Below are positions 20,901 to 28,643 of a stretch of DNA of 64,000 bases, in pieces. The stretch lies in contig NZ_CP146242.1 in NCBI RefSeq assembly GCF_037039395.1, positions 496,001 to 560,000 on the forward strand, in the 5' to 3' direction. The DNA is from Agrobacterium vitis. GTDB taxonomy: Bacteria; Pseudomonadota; Alphaproteobacteria; Rhizobiales; Rhizobiaceae. The notes under the pieces are model-generated. The model was not told the DNA's origin. It was given only the letters and a program-made list of their open reading frames with translations, and made no database searches. The position numbers and the translations under genes were made by a program. Each line of letters starts with the position of its first letter. Position 1 is the first letter of the stretch.

Positions 20901-21801
20901 CATTCCAGGCACGGCTTTCGTCGCGCCGCCTCGCCACTTCGACCCCCGGCATGATAGCGCATTGATCGGCCCGCAGATCGGTGCCGAACCAGCTGACAAC
21001 AAGGGCGGCGCGGACGAGATTGGGGCAGAGCGCCTGCAACTCATCCAGCGAGGCCTGCCAATCGGTGGCGGCCACCAGCGTGTTGCGGTTGATGATCCGC
21101 TCTTCGCCATCGCCGGTTTCCTCGGTAATGGCTGTGGTGGCATAGCCGTGTTCGGTGGCACCGGGAATGATGGTCACGGCCCTGACCTGGCTTTCCAGCG
21201 CGCCCAACGACCGGAGCACCTCAAATTGCAGCACGGGAAGACGGTTGCCGTAATCGTCGAGCGGCAGGCGCTCAAACACCACATAGGCGACGCCTCGATA
21301 GGCGGGCGCATTGCCCTCGCCCTGTTTGGCGGCAATCAGCGGATCGACGCCCTGGTCCTCACTGCCAGGATAAAAGCGCATCTCGACCTCGGTCAGATCC
21401 ACTTCCTCGCCATCGGCCCAGACCCGGCGAACGGCCGCCACAGGGCCTTCGCACAAAGCCAGCGCCAGATTGCCGTAATAATCGTAACTCTTGGTCTTGC
21501 TGCCGGTGGATTTACTGCCGGAGGTTTCGGTGGTGGTCTTTTCCTCAAACCGCGTCGCCCAGATCAGCGTGCCGCCAATGCGCACCGTGCCATAGGCCCG
21601 GTTCAGCGCCGTGCCTTCGCTGGCCCCACCGATCCGCGCCGACGACAGATGCGAGCCTGTCGTGGTGGAGCTGCCGTTGATCAGCGCCTGATCGACCATA
21701 TTGCCAGCCAGCGACCCAACGGCACGACCCAGCATGGTGCCGACCGGCCCGAATATGCTGCCGATGGCCGCACCGGCTGCCTGGAAAACAAGAGTTGCCA
21801 T
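17944..21801 (-). CDS. GTA baseplate/host-specificity protein (megatron type, Orfg15 homologue)
   Basis: At 1285 residues this is the largest gene in the cluster. It begins with a Gly/Ala-rich segment (FQAAGAAIGSIFGPVGTMLG), as in tail-tip proteins. The middle has a TIM-barrel glycosidase-like domain (about 430-740; LTYGADWSEYFGYHP and KPIWFTELGCPAVERG). A phage-tail beta region follows (about 800-1000), then a C-terminal fibronectin-like region. In RcGTA the counterpart forms the baseplate hub and contacts the host envelope. The ATG at 21801 has GGAGAAG upstream. It follows the NlpC/P60 gene by 3 bases. Confidence 0.93.
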   Translation of the reverse strand: MATLVFQAAGAAIGSIFGPVGTMLGRAVGSLAGNMVDQALINGSSTTTGSHLSSARIGGASEGTALNRAYGTVRIGGTLIWATRFEEKTTTETSGSKSTGSKTKSYDYYGNLALALCEGPVAAVRRVWADGEEVDLTEVEMRFYPGSEDQGVDPLIAAKQGEGNAPAYRGVAYVVFERLPLDDYGNRLPVLQFEVLRSLGALESQVRAVTIIPGATEHGYATTAITEETGDGEERIINRNTLVAATDWQASLDELQALCPNLVRAALVVSWFGTDLRADQCAIMPGVEVARRRDESRAWNVAGIGRSQARLVSQNDGGPAYGGTPSDKSVIEAIKDLNSRGIATCLYPFVMMDIPAGNGLADPYGGTEQAAYPWRGRITCSPAPGLAGSPDGTDAVDAIVEAFMGKTTVDDFFVLGTTILYTGNKNGRDSGYRRLVLHSALLAKAAGGVDSFVIGSELKGLTTLRGADNSFPFVAALMRLAEDVRAILGSGTKLTYGADWSEYFGYHPADGSGDVFFHLDPLWACAAIDAVGIDNYMPLSDWNDADFTADNPDGFIIADDRAAMQAQIAAGEGYDWYYPDLAARKRRERAAITDGLAGKPWVYRYKDIQSWWENRHYNRVGGIELSTPSAWEPKMKPIWFTELGCPAVERGANQPNVFPDPKSSENALPYFSSGMRSDAMQRRFLEAHLGYWQGDSAPAGMVDADHIFLWTWDSRPFPAFPYDTDLFADGDNWRSGHWLNGRLGTGTLAEVIAAILEDCGFSDYDVSAVSGDLSGYVQGDISSARSLIEPLTEAFLLDVIEDGAVLRFRSRQAASLKGVETRVFVDTEDEPYWTETRGDSTDYAGQAVLDFYDPANDYEDASVRSRRVVGTSAKLLSSDLPGVLDEASALAVVETQLRDHRIGRRSLTLSLSPSQLALQPGDVLTLPDGPSGRFLITRIEDSSTLSLELTEVAAPVSSAITVASSGRVQSGRASDGFAPLWRLMDLPRFDDGEDGSFARAAAYASPWRKIVLSSSAETENYATRVVVDGPATLGSLSSALAAGVSGRFDRANRLTVTLSHGSFSSGSRLSVLNGDNRLAVKAANEVWEVIGFQTAEELQSGVWQLSDLLRGLYGTEDAMTAGAVAGAQVVLLNSAVTALDLADSEIGLTLNWIAEAAGTSLAAKGPFSFSGGLRALTPLSPVHLRASRAPSGDIALTWVRRGRTDADNWTPSDIPLDEESERYQLNILDAGKTTLRSVTLTSAAYAYSADLQAADFGAAISALSIRVRQIGRHASGIAAEAAFTF

Positions 21802-21804
21802 CGA

Positions 21805-22239
21805 TCACTTCTCCGGAAAACGATAGACGCCCGCGACACGCCGCCGCCAGGCGGGCACCAGGGCGGAGCGAACCACCGCCGCCTGCTCATAGGCGTGAAT
21901 GAAATGCTGGTCGGGTGCCAAAAGCCCCAGATGCTTGGCGGCGTAATGGGCGCGAAACCTGAAGACCAGGAGATCGCCGGGCAAGGCCTCGCCAAGGCTG
22001 TCGATCAGGGTGAAATGCCGCCCCGCCGCCTCGATCAACCGGTCCTCTCCCGACCGCTCGGCCCAATCAGGCGCATAGGCAGGCGTTACTTCCGGCTCCT
22101 GCCCATAAAGCTCCCGCCAGATGCCCCGAACCAAGCCAAGACAATCGCAACCAACGCCCTTGGTGGAGGCCTGATGGCGATAGGGCGTACCAATCCAGCC
22201 GTCGGCAAGGGTAAGGACATGCCCGTTGATGAAGGACAT
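21805..22239 (-). CDS. GTA NlpC/P60 peptidase (Orfg14 homologue)
   Basis: The 144-residue cysteine peptidase probably opens cell-wall peptides for DNA entry. The catalytic Cys33 is in GCDCLGLVRG, and His is supplied by AAKHLGLL near residue 115. The start at 22239 is chosen because similarity starts there (MSFINGHVLTLADGWIGTPY) and it lies just after the DUF2163 stop; upstream sequence in this frame overlaps that gene. Confidence 0.93.
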   Translation of the reverse strand: MSFINGHVLTLADGWIGTPYRHQASTKGVGCDCLGLVRGIWRELYGQEPEVTPAYAPDWAERSGEDRLIEAAGRHFTLIDSLGEALPGDLLVFRFRAHYAAKHLGLLAPDQHFIHAYEQAAVVRSALVPAWRRRVAGVYRFPEK

Positions 22240-22249
22240 GCAATCCCCC

Positions 22250-23140
22250 TCACTCAAACAGCACCGACCCGTCATGGGTCGTCTGGCCGCTGACATAGGA
22301 ATAGGCGAAATCGGTGCCCGGCATATGCGGGAAGCCACGGAAATTAGCGGCGTTGGCAAAGCTGTCGCGGCAGGTGGCGAAGCGTTTGTCGCAGCCGATG
22401 GTGACGGTCAGTGCGTCGCCCGGTGACAATGTCACCTCCATGGGCAGCCACAATGTCAGCTCGGTGCCATCTTCACCGGCGCGGCTGGTCTCGACCTCGG
22501 CGGTCAGGCCGGTCTCGGCGCCTGATGTCACGGTGATCCGGCCATAGCGGAAATGGTCGTCGCCATAGGCATCCAGGCCCGAAACGGTCAGCCGGTCGGA
22601 CGCCGCCATCGCCACCAGAACGGCGCTGACGGTGCGGCCCTCAGCGCTCAGGTCGATACCGCAGCGGCTATCGCCCAGACTGGCATCGCAGCGGCGGCCA
22701 AGTGTGCGGCCCTGATCCTGGGAGAGCTTGGCGGCAAAGCTGCGCAATTCGGCGGTAAACTGCCCCGTCTGGCGCTTGACCTCGCCAACATCCTGCACCT
22801 TGAGCAGAACATGCTGGTCCGGCACCTGCCAGTTGACACGGTAGACCTCGATCCTCGCCCCATCATAGCGCCCGGCGATCAGATCGGCTTCGGTAATCAC
22901 CTTACTGGAAAAACCACCGGCAACTTCGGAGGTAGGCGCCGACAAGGTGTTTTCCGCCTCACCATCGCTGGCGGAAAAACCGCTGGCGGCATGAAACAGC
23001 GTACCAAGCAGGGTCAGATCCCGGTCGTGATCGGTAAAGCCCAAAACCTGCCCATCGCTGCGGGTGACGCGCCAGCAGGTGCACAGCGTCGTGGCGTCGC
23101 CCGCCAGATGGCGCGCCAAAGCGGCATCGATTGTCCTCAT
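22250..23140 (-). CDS. GTA DUF2163 protein (phage BR0599 family, Orfg13 homologue)
   Basis: The 296-residue tail hub protein has the DUF2163 pattern of an N-terminal region with LCTCWRVTRSDGQVLGFTDH and a C-terminal beta domain with CDKRFATCRDSFANAANFRG and HMPG. In RcGTA it forms part of the hub. The ATG at 23140 overlaps the DUF2460 stop by four bases. Confidence 0.93.
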   Translation of the reverse strand: MRTIDAALARHLAGDATTLCTCWRVTRSDGQVLGFTDHDRDLTLLGTLFHAASGFSASDGEAENTLSAPTSEVAGGFSSKVITEADLIAGRYDGARIEVYRVNWQVPDQHVLLKVQDVGEVKRQTGQFTAELRSFAAKLSQDQGRTLGRRCDASLGDSRCGIDLSAEGRTVSAVLVAMAASDRLTVSGLDAYGDDHFRYGRITVTSGAETGLTAEVETSRAGEDGTELTLWLPMEVTLSPGDALTVTIGCDKRFATCRDSFANAANFRGFPHMPGTDFAYSYVSGQTTHDGSVLFE

Positions 23141-23772
23141 GGAATGATCTCCGTCAGCGAAATGGAAGGAATGCTGCCAGCATTGAAGGCTTCGAGATTG
23201 ATCTCGATCCGGTCCGTGTCGAAACGCACCGGAACGTCAAACTGGAAGCCCGCCCGGATGACGGCACCGGACACAGGAATAAAATCCTGATTAAATGTCA
23301 CCAGCCCGGTGGTGCTATCGCAGTTGAACCCGTTGACCGGCACGCCATCCACCGAGATCAGCACCGTGCCATCGACCGGCTTGGCAATGCTGCGGTTCCA
23401 ACCGCCACCGGCATCGCCATAGGTCTTGACCAGTTGAAAGCTGGCGGTGACGCCATCACCGACGCCGATTTGCTGGTCTTCAGCGCTCACCGCCCGGCCC
23501 GGCCCGGCAGAATTGGCATCCAGAGGATCTCGAAACCGGAACCCGGCCATCTGGCCACCGCGCGCCTCGAAAAACTCCAGGATCGTATAGAGATCGGCAA
23601 GCGATTTCACCCCCGATCCGGCGTCGTAGCTGCGGCGCGAATTGGCCCAGCGCTGGTTGCGCACTTCGCGCCCATTCGACAGGTTGACAATGTCCGTGCG
23701 CCGCACCGGCCCGCCGCTGGTCGAAAGCGACACGCGCAGCGGAAAGCGCACCTCGTGAAAGGCGGTTGCCAT
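23137..23772 (-). CDS. GTA DUF2460 distal tail protein (Orfg12 homologue)
   Basis: The 211-residue protein carries the DUF2460 signature: an N-terminal FHEVRFPL segment, RRTDIVNLSNGREVRNQRW, the middle block GGQMAGFRFRDPLDA, and AGFQFDVPVRFDTD at the end. It is expected to form the distal tail ring between the tube and the baseplate. It is coupled to the DUF2163 gene (ATGA overlap) and follows the tape measure by 9 bases. Confidence 0.94.
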   Translation of the reverse strand: MATAFHEVRFPLRVSLSTSGGPVRRTDIVNLSNGREVRNQRWANSRRSYDAGSGVKSLADLYTILEFFEARGGQMAGFRFRDPLDANSAGPGRAVSAEDQQIGVGDGVTASFQLVKTYGDAGGGWNRSIAKPVDGTVLISVDGVPVNGFNCDSTTGLVTFNQDFIPVSGAVIRAGFQFDVPVRFDTDRIEINLEAFNAGSIPSISLTEIIP

Positions 23773-23781
23773 GGTTTCACC

Positions 23782-24381
23782 TCACAAATTGCGCTGACCG
23801 CGCTTGACGGAACGCGCCAGCAGGCTGGAAATCTGCGACTGGCTCTTGGTGAAGCTGGACGCATCCTGGGTGGTGACATTGACATTGACCTGCGTGCCGG
23901 AGGAGCCGCCGCCCTGGGTGGCAACCCCCAGCGAGCCATCCGAGCCGCGTTTCAGCGGCAGGATTGCCTCGCTGCCTGCCTCGCCCATCAGCCCGGTATT
24001 GCCGCCATCCATGCCGAAATAGGTGGGGCTGGACACCACCCCACCGGACGCAAAAGGCGTGATCGAGCCGGGCACCCCACCTTTCTCGAAGGCAAACAGC
24101 GAGCTGATCCCCGATGAAAGGCTGGATGTGGCGCTGGAGGCCAGCGACGACAGACTGCTTTGCAACGGTTGCAGCCCGGATGACAGGGTAATGCTGGACA
24201 ATTGGCTCGCCAGCGATTTCAGCGTGTCTTCCAGATCGCCACCGCCGCTCGTGGCGGATTTCAGCGCCGATGTCAGCGCGCTGCCAAAGCTTTTCGAGCG
24301 GCTTTCCAGATCGTCGAGGGTCTTGGTCGCCCCGGAAGCGTCGAGATCGATCCCGAAGGACAGAGTTTCGTCATCGGCCAT
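23782..24381 (-). CDS. GTA tape measure protein (Orfg11 homologue)
   Basis: At 199 residues this is short for a phage tape measure but normal for RcGTA-type particles, which have short tails. The first half is helical and Ser/Thr/Leu-rich (TKTLDDLESRSKSFG and TLKSLASQLSSI). A hydrophobic middle follows, then a Gly-rich part (FAKGGVPG-like FEKGGVPGSITPFASGGVV and GEAGSEAILPLKRG) typical of the family's C-terminus. Confidence 0.9.
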   Translation of the reverse strand: MADDETLSFGIDLDASGATKTLDDLESRSKSFGSALTSALKSATSGGGDLEDTLKSLASQLSSITLSSGLQPLQSSLSSLASSATSSLSSGISSLFAFEKGGVPGSITPFASGGVVSSPTYFGMDGGNTGLMGEAGSEAILPLKRGSDGSLGVATQGGGSSGTQVNVNVTTQDASSFTKSQSQISSLLARSVKRGQRNL

Positions 24382-24384
24382 GGT

Positions 24385-24627
24385 CTACCTCTTTATGTTG
24401 CGGTCAGGATAGCGGGCCATCAGCACCTCCAGGTCGGCACGGGCAAGCTCAGCGCGGGCGGTGGCGACAGGGCGAAACGCCCCGCTCATGGCGGCGAATT
24501 CGCGCGGGGTCAGCGCCCAGAAGGCCTGCGGGGTCAGCCGCAGCAGGTGAAATCCGGCATGCATCACCGCCTCCCATGGAAAGGGAGGCGGCTTTACCGT
24601 GTCGGATCGACCCGCTGCGGCACTCAA
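24385..24627 (-). CDS. GTA tail assembly chaperone-like protein (Orfg10.1, rcc01693 family)
   Basis: The 80-residue product has the family core FPWEAVMHAGFHLLRLTPQAFWALTPREFAAM. It corresponds to the small gene between Orfg10 and Orfg11 in RcGTA, read as a tail chaperone by its position before the tape measure. Its start overlaps the Orfg10 stop (ATGA), and the tape measure starts 3 bases after it. Confidence 0.9.
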   Translation of the reverse strand: MSAAAGRSDTVKPPPFPWEAVMHAGFHLLRLTPQAFWALTPREFAAMSGAFRPVATARAELARADLEVLMARYPDRNIKR

Positions 24628-25043
24628 GGGCGGGCGGGGTCGCCCTCACCGGCTGAGGTAGTTTGACCTGAGGTTCCAAACGTGACGAGCAGCAATTCGC
24701 GGACGATGGCGACGCAGGCGGCAAGCCCGCCCTCGACGCACATGTCCGCGACATCCTCGTCGGCGCAGCAATTGCCGCCGCCCCGCAAACCGACGGCCAG
24801 AATACGGATGAGGTCGCGGCTGGAAAGCTTGCCACTGGAAAACCGCAGGGCAAGATCCGCCAGACTGTCGGCAGCAAAGGCCGTTTCCAACTCGGCCAGC
24901 GCCCCCAGCGTCAGGCACAAAATCCGCCGCTCGCCATCGATCACCGCTTCCACTTCGCCGCGCCTGCGGTTGGCGCGCATGCCCGTCCCAACGTTCCCCG
25001 TCCCGACTTTCCCCGTCCCGACTTTCTCTGTCCCCCCGTTCAT
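24624..25043 (-). CDS. GTA tail chaperone-like protein (Orfg10 homologue) with N-terminal repeat
   Basis: The 139-residue product has a conserved core from about residue 22 (MRANRRRGEVEAVIDGERRILCLTLGALAELE), matching the Orfg10 / GTA family protein. The first 21 residues contain three VGTG units encoded by three 15-base repeats (24982-25026). The ATG at 25043 overlaps the major tail gene stop (ATGA), which supports this start; an ATG at 24980 would remove the repeat part. Confidence 0.88.
   Translation of the reverse strand: MNGGTEKVGTGKVGTGNVGTGMRANRRRGEVEAVIDGERRILCLTLGALAELETAFAADSLADLALRFSSGKLSSRDLIRILAVGLRGGGNCCADEDVADMCVEGGLAACVAIVRELLLVTFGTSGQTTSAGEGDPARP
24982..25026. repeat. Three 15-base tandem repeats at the start of the Orfg10-like gene
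   Basis: Three consecutive 15-base units lie in frame within the first codons of the tail chaperone-like gene. The last two are identical and the first differs by a few bases. On the minus strand each encodes a five-residue unit of the form (K/N)VGTG. In-frame units could vary in copy number without breaking the gene. Confidence 0.85.
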
Positions 25044-25450
25044 GCCGTCACCTCAAAGGCAATAGCCCCTGCCGATTCCAGCGCGATGTCGAATTTCAAC
25101 TCGCCATCATGCTCGCCGGAATAGTCCAGCGCCGTCACCTGAAACAGGCCGGTCACCGTGCCGAAAGCCGGGATCACCACCTGCCAGCTCAACACCGAGC
25201 CGGCGAAAAACGCCGCCCGGACCAGTTCATCGGAGGACTGGTCCTTGAACAGTCCGGCCCCCGACAACGAGGCGCGTTTGGCACCGGCACCGGCCAAAAG
25301 CTCCCGCCAGCGCCCGGCGCTGTCGGCATCGGTCACATCGACGGTTTCGGTATTGAAGGCCAGCTTGCGTGAACGCAATCCTGCAACGGTTACATAATCG
25401 CTGCCGCTGATAATCTTCAGCAGCAGGTCCTTACCCCTCTGGGCCACCAT
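25040..25450 (-). CDS. GTA major tail tube protein (TP901-1 family, Orfg9 homologue)
   Basis: This is the 136-residue tube subunit. It starts MVAQRGKDLLLKI and contains ITGLRSRKLAFNTETVDVTD-like sequence (here VAGLRSRKLAFNTETVDVTD) and DGELKFDIALESAGAI at the end, the pattern of TP901-1-type major tail proteins. It polymerises to form the short GTA tail. It is separated from the tail terminator gene by a 283-base gap with repeat-like sequence. Confidence 0.95.
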   Translation of the reverse strand: MVAQRGKDLLLKIISGSDYVTVAGLRSRKLAFNTETVDVTDADSAGRWRELLAGAGAKRASLSGAGLFKDQSSDELVRAAFFAGSVLSWQVVIPAFGTVTGLFQVTALDYSGEHDGELKFDIALESAGAIAFEVTA

Positions 25451-25733
25451 AAAAATCTCCTTGAAAAATAACTAGAAATCCGCAAACCGGCCGCCAACCA
25501 CGCCAGGGCGACATCCACCCCCTCACATTCCCTCGAAGGTCTCTCCCCAGGGCGGGACCGGCCAAAAACCGGCACATCCGCCCATCCCTTTTCAGGAAGA
25601 AGACCCAGGACAAAGGTAAGGAGACCAAGAGACCCGCAGGGGAAGCACCAAAATTGGTGTAACCGCGAAAAATACACGCAAAACGAAGGGAACGGTTGCA
25701 CTCGACGGTGCTGCATGCGCTATGAGACGGCCG
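25451..25733. repeat. Intergenic repeat-like segment inside the GTA cluster (g8-g9 gap)
   Basis: This gap has no plausible gene. It holds C/T-rich blocks reading like CTCTCCCCAGGGCGGG and a purine-rich stretch around 25600-25640, similar in style to dispersed rhizobial intergenic repeats. The overlaps common elsewhere in the cluster are absent here. Confidence 0.4.
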
Positions 25734-26138
25734 TCAGGCTATGACAGCGCGAAATTGCAGCTCGGTCAGAAACAGGCCGGTCTTTGCCTCACGGCGGCCG
25801 ACGGTTTTGATGTGGCGCAACGCGATCAGGCGGGCATGGGCGAGCGTCAGTGCCGCGTCCTGCAACACGGCGCGCACCATCGCCGCCAGGCTTTCCGCCT
25901 CGCGGCGGCTGAGCGAGGACCAGGCCTGCACACTGACAAGCGCCTCAATCAGCCCATCATCATCGGTGGAAAGATCCGTGACCGTCACTTCGCCCACCAT
26001 CAGATAAGGCTGGGCCGAGCGCAGCAGCCGCCGGTCCTTCATCCCATCGGCACCGATAATCGCCGCAATACCGGTATCGGCGAGCGCCGCCGCCGTCATC
26101 GCGGTGAGCAGGTCATTGACCGGACTGTGCGTGGTCAT
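25734..26138 (-). CDS. GTA tail terminator, DUF3168 (Orfg8 homologue)
   Basis: This 134-residue DUF3168 protein should cap the tail tube at the neck. It starts MTTHSPVNDLLTAMTAA. It contains LVSVQAWSSLSRREAESLAAMVRAVL and ends with RREAKTGLFLTELQFRAVI, the family pattern. The ATG at 26138 is chosen because homology starts there. It overlaps the end of the preceding 60-residue gene by 26 bases. Confidence 0.92.
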   Translation of the reverse strand: MTTHSPVNDLLTAMTAAALADTGIAAIIGADGMKDRRLLRSAQPYLMVGEVTVTDLSTDDDGLIEALVSVQAWSSLSRREAESLAAMVRAVLQDAALTLAHARLIALRHIKTVGRREAKTGLFLTELQFRAVIA

Positions 26139-26295
26139 CGGACGTCTCTCCAGTTTTCTCGCCCTTCGGCGCCTCACTTGCATTTTGCCGGCGGCTAGCG
26201 GCCCGGCTGGCGGCCTCTTCCACCCTGCGCCGCAGCGCAGCGGTAAAATCGGTTACGGCACCCTCCTGCCCATTTGCTGAAAATTGCAGGCTCAT
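26113..26295 (-). CDS. Unrecognised 60-residue GTA-cluster protein
   Basis: The product (MSLQFSANGQEGAVTDFTAA...) is charged and helical: an N-terminal part, an ALRRRVEEAASRAASRR helix, and a polar tail. I do not recognise it, and RcGTA has no gene I know of here between the head closure and tail terminator genes. Its ATG overlaps the head closure stop by four bases (ATGA), and its end overlaps the DUF3168 gene, so it is very likely translated. A small neck or assembly factor is one possibility. Confidence 0.65.
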   Translation of the reverse strand: MSLQFSANGQEGAVTDFTAALRRRVEEAASRAASRRQNASEAPKGEKTGETSDDHAQSGQ

Positions 26296-26633
26296 CTGAC
26301 CTCCTCCTCACAATCCAGCAGCAGAAACCGCTTGGTCTCATCCGGGTCGCACAGCGCCCGGACCACCAGGGTCCGCCTTCCCTTCACCAGCCGATGGCCG
26401 CGCGCCACATCGGTGCGAAAGCGAATGGTCACCGTCTGGTTGATGGTGGCGATTTCCGCTTCGCCGCGCTCTTCACGGGTGAAGGATTGCGGCTCGATAA
26501 GCGCCCAGAGCGTGGCAATCGCCTGCCAGCCCTGGCTCACCCCGCCCTGGCCGTCAGGCGCGTTGACCGGCTGCTCAAGCGTGAGGCGCGCCGTCATCCG
26601 GCCCGGATCGGGCATGGTGAAGGTGCCCATCAC
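26292..26633 (-). CDS. GTA head closure / head-tail adaptor (Orfg7 homologue)
   Basis: This is a 113-residue head closure protein of the SPP1 gp16-like type. It starts MMGTFTMPDPGRMTARLTLEQ and has the typical core VSQGWQAIATLWALIEP, then VTIRFRTDVARGHRLVKGRRTLVVRAL. It closes the portal channel after packaging. It overlaps the connector gene's stop and the following 60-residue gene by four bases each. Confidence 0.93.
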   Translation of the reverse strand: MMGTFTMPDPGRMTARLTLEQPVNAPDGQGGVSQGWQAIATLWALIEPQSFTREERGEAEIATINQTVTIRFRTDVARGHRLVKGRRTLVVRALCDPDETKRFLLLDCEEEVR

Positions 26634-27199
26634 AGGCTCCTGCGGGAAAAAGGCGCGATCAGCCGCTCATAACCGACCGGCACGGCGGCAGGCTGATCAG
26701 CCAGCGCCACTGCGCCACGAAACGCATACATGGCCGCAACATGCAGGCTCATCGCCCGGCGCAGCGTATCGGGCACATCAGTGGCGGCAGCCCCGAAGCC
26801 CGCGGTAAAATCGATCTCGATGCCGTTGATCGGCCGTCCCGGCAAGGGCCGGTCGCGCAGCCACAGGCGGGCTGGACGCGCCTGTCCATCCAGCAGATGA
26901 TCTTTCAGTGAAACATGAAGTTCATCGCCGTTTTCATCAAAAACCGTCACGGCATCAATGGTTTGCACCGGACCTTTGGGAAGCTGAATCACCTCACCAT
27001 TCGGCCAGTCATCCAGATAGAGCCGCAGCGATTGGCGCATCAGGCAAAGCCCGGTCTCAGCCTCCAGATGCAGGCGGGCAGCGGTGATCAGGCCGGAGAG
27101 AAGATCGTCTTCATCATCGGTATCGATCTTCAACTGCGCCTTCACATCGGCAAGGGTCAGCGGCTCCGCCTGCGGCGGAGTGAGGGTGGTGATGGTCAT
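26630..27199 (-). CDS. GTA head-tail connector (Orfg6 homologue)
   Basis: This 189-residue adaptor has the phage connector pattern: ITTLTPPQAEPLTLADVKAQL, then LLSGLITAARLHLEAETG, and a C-terminal YAFRGAVALADQPAAVPVGYERLIAPF. The ATG at 27199 is where similarity begins; an upstream in-frame ATG would add a stretch of repeat-like sequence. It binds under the portal in the neck. Confidence 0.93.
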   Translation of the reverse strand: MTITTLTPPQAEPLTLADVKAQLKIDTDDEDDLLSGLITAARLHLEAETGLCLMRQSLRLYLDDWPNGEVIQLPKGPVQTIDAVTVFDENGDELHVSLKDHLLDGQARPARLWLRDRPLPGRPINGIEIDFTAGFGAAATDVPDTLRRAMSLHVAAMYAFRGAVALADQPAAVPVGYERLIAPFSRRSL

Positions 27200-27369
27200 G
27201 TGTTGGGGTCTCCGGAAGGTGTTGGAGCAAGGATCTACCCCCTCTGCCTTGCCAGGCATCTCCCCCTCAAGGGGGGAGATCGGCTAGCCGCAACGGCCAT
27301 GCGAAGGGCCAAGTCCGGCAGGACAGAGGGGGGTATCACACGGTAAAAGCGGAAATTTACCGAACCAAA
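27200..27369. repeat. Intergenic repeat in the GTA cluster (g5-g6 gap)
   Basis: The gap between the capsid and connector genes holds a CCCCCTC...GAGGGGGG inverted arrangement (around 27237-27332) with inner CTCCCCC/GGGGGAG arms at about 27261-27281. It has the look of a dispersed intergenic palindromic repeat of rhizobia. No gene is seen in it. Confidence 0.5.
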
Positions 27370-28632
27370 TCAGCTTGCAGCAAACTTGATCAGCTTCAAT
27401 GCTTCAAAGTTCTGCATTCCACCGCCAACCCGCTTGGTGGTGTAGAACAGCACATAGGGCTTGGCCGAATAGGGGTCGCGCAACACCCGCACGCCCATCC
27501 GGTCAACCACCAGATACCCAGCCTTGAAATCGCCAAAGGCGATGGAAAAGGCGTTGGCGGCGATATCGGGCATGTCCTCGGCCTCGGCAATCGGAAAGCC
27601 CATCAGTGAGGCCTCAAGGCCGGGGCCTGCGGGCGGCAGCCAGAGATAATTGCCGTCAGCATCCTTGAACTTGCGGATTTCGCCTTGCGTCTTGCGGTTC
27701 ATCACAAACGTGCCGTTCTGGCGATGCCCGGCCTTCAACGCATAGATCGTGTCGAGCAGCACGTCGGATGGCCCGCTTGCCGCAAAGCCACCAGCGGCAC
27801 CGGTCGCCTTGAAGCCGATCTTGCCCCAGGCCCAGGCGCTGTCGGCCACCGTCTCATAGGCCAGAAAGCCCTTCGGCTTGTTGACACCGTCACCGGCCAC
27901 AAAGGCCGCCCCTTCCTGTTCGGCAAAGGCGATGTCCACCTCTCCGGCAATCCAGGCCTCAACATCGACAGCCGCATCGTCCAGCAGCGACTGGGTGGCG
28001 GCGGGCATGGCGTAAATCTCCATGGTGGGAAAGGAAAGTTCCGTCAGCTGCGGCGTATCGGTCTGGGTGCGGGCCGCGGTTTCGGCCACCCAGCCGGAGG
28101 CCATGCCCGTCGGGGCAAACGGCTTTTTCAGCACCGCGCCCGAGACCTGCCGGACGCTGGCCAATTGACGGATCGGCGAGATGGAGGCCAGCCTGCGGCC
28201 AATCTCGCTATCGGTCTCGTCGGTGACCAGATAACCGCCATCCGCATCCGACCCAATCGCCATGGATTTGGCGTCGAGATCGCGCAGCGCCGTCTCATCG
28301 CCGCGCCGGATATAGGCCTCGAAGGCCGCCTTGCGCTCCGTCGCCTCCAGGCTGGTGGACCCGCCGCGATTGCCGTTCGACCCCAGCGCCGGACGCAGTT
28401 TTTTCAGCGCCAGCTGGTCCAGCAACCGGGACTGTTCGTCCATTGCCTTGTTGATCCGCTCCACCTTGTCGCGGGTGACGACATCGGCGGTCAGTTTCTG
28501 CTCGATTTCGCCAAGCCGCTGGTCATTGGCCTGCTTGAAGCCTTCGAACGCTTCCATGAAATCGTCGAAAGCGGCGGCCATGGTTTCCGGGATCGCCTTG
28601 ATTTCGGGTGCTGACATGTGATGATCGCTCAT
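27370..28632 (-). CDS. GTA major capsid protein, HK97 fold (Orfg5 homologue)
   Basis: This 420-residue HK97-type capsid has an N-terminal coiled-coil scaffold (about 20-75; FMEAFEGFKQANDQRLGEIEQKL) that the prohead protease should remove. The shell domain follows, with GSDADGGYLVTDETDSEI, AAATQSLLDDAAVDVEAWI, VMNRKTQGEIRKFKDADG and GFPIAEAEDMPDIA. Length and layout fit Orfg5. It is 11 bases upstream of the protease stop. Confidence 0.96.
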   Translation of the reverse strand: MSDHHMSAPEIKAIPETMAAAFDDFMEAFEGFKQANDQRLGEIEQKLTADVVTRDKVERINKAMDEQSRLLDQLALKKLRPALGSNGNRGGSTSLEATERKAAFEAYIRRGDETALRDLDAKSMAIGSDADGGYLVTDETDSEIGRRLASISPIRQLASVRQVSGAVLKKPFAPTGMASGWVAETAARTQTDTPQLTELSFPTMEIYAMPAATQSLLDDAAVDVEAWIAGEVDIAFAEQEGAAFVAGDGVNKPKGFLAYETVADSAWAWGKIGFKATGAAGGFAASGPSDVLLDTIYALKAGHRQNGTFVMNRKTQGEIRKFKDADGNYLWLPPAGPGLEASLMGFPIAEAEDMPDIAANAFSIAFGDFKAGYLVVDRMGVRVLRDPYSAKPYVLFYTTKRVGGGMQNFEALKLIKFAAS

Positions 28633-28643
28633 AAATCCATCCT

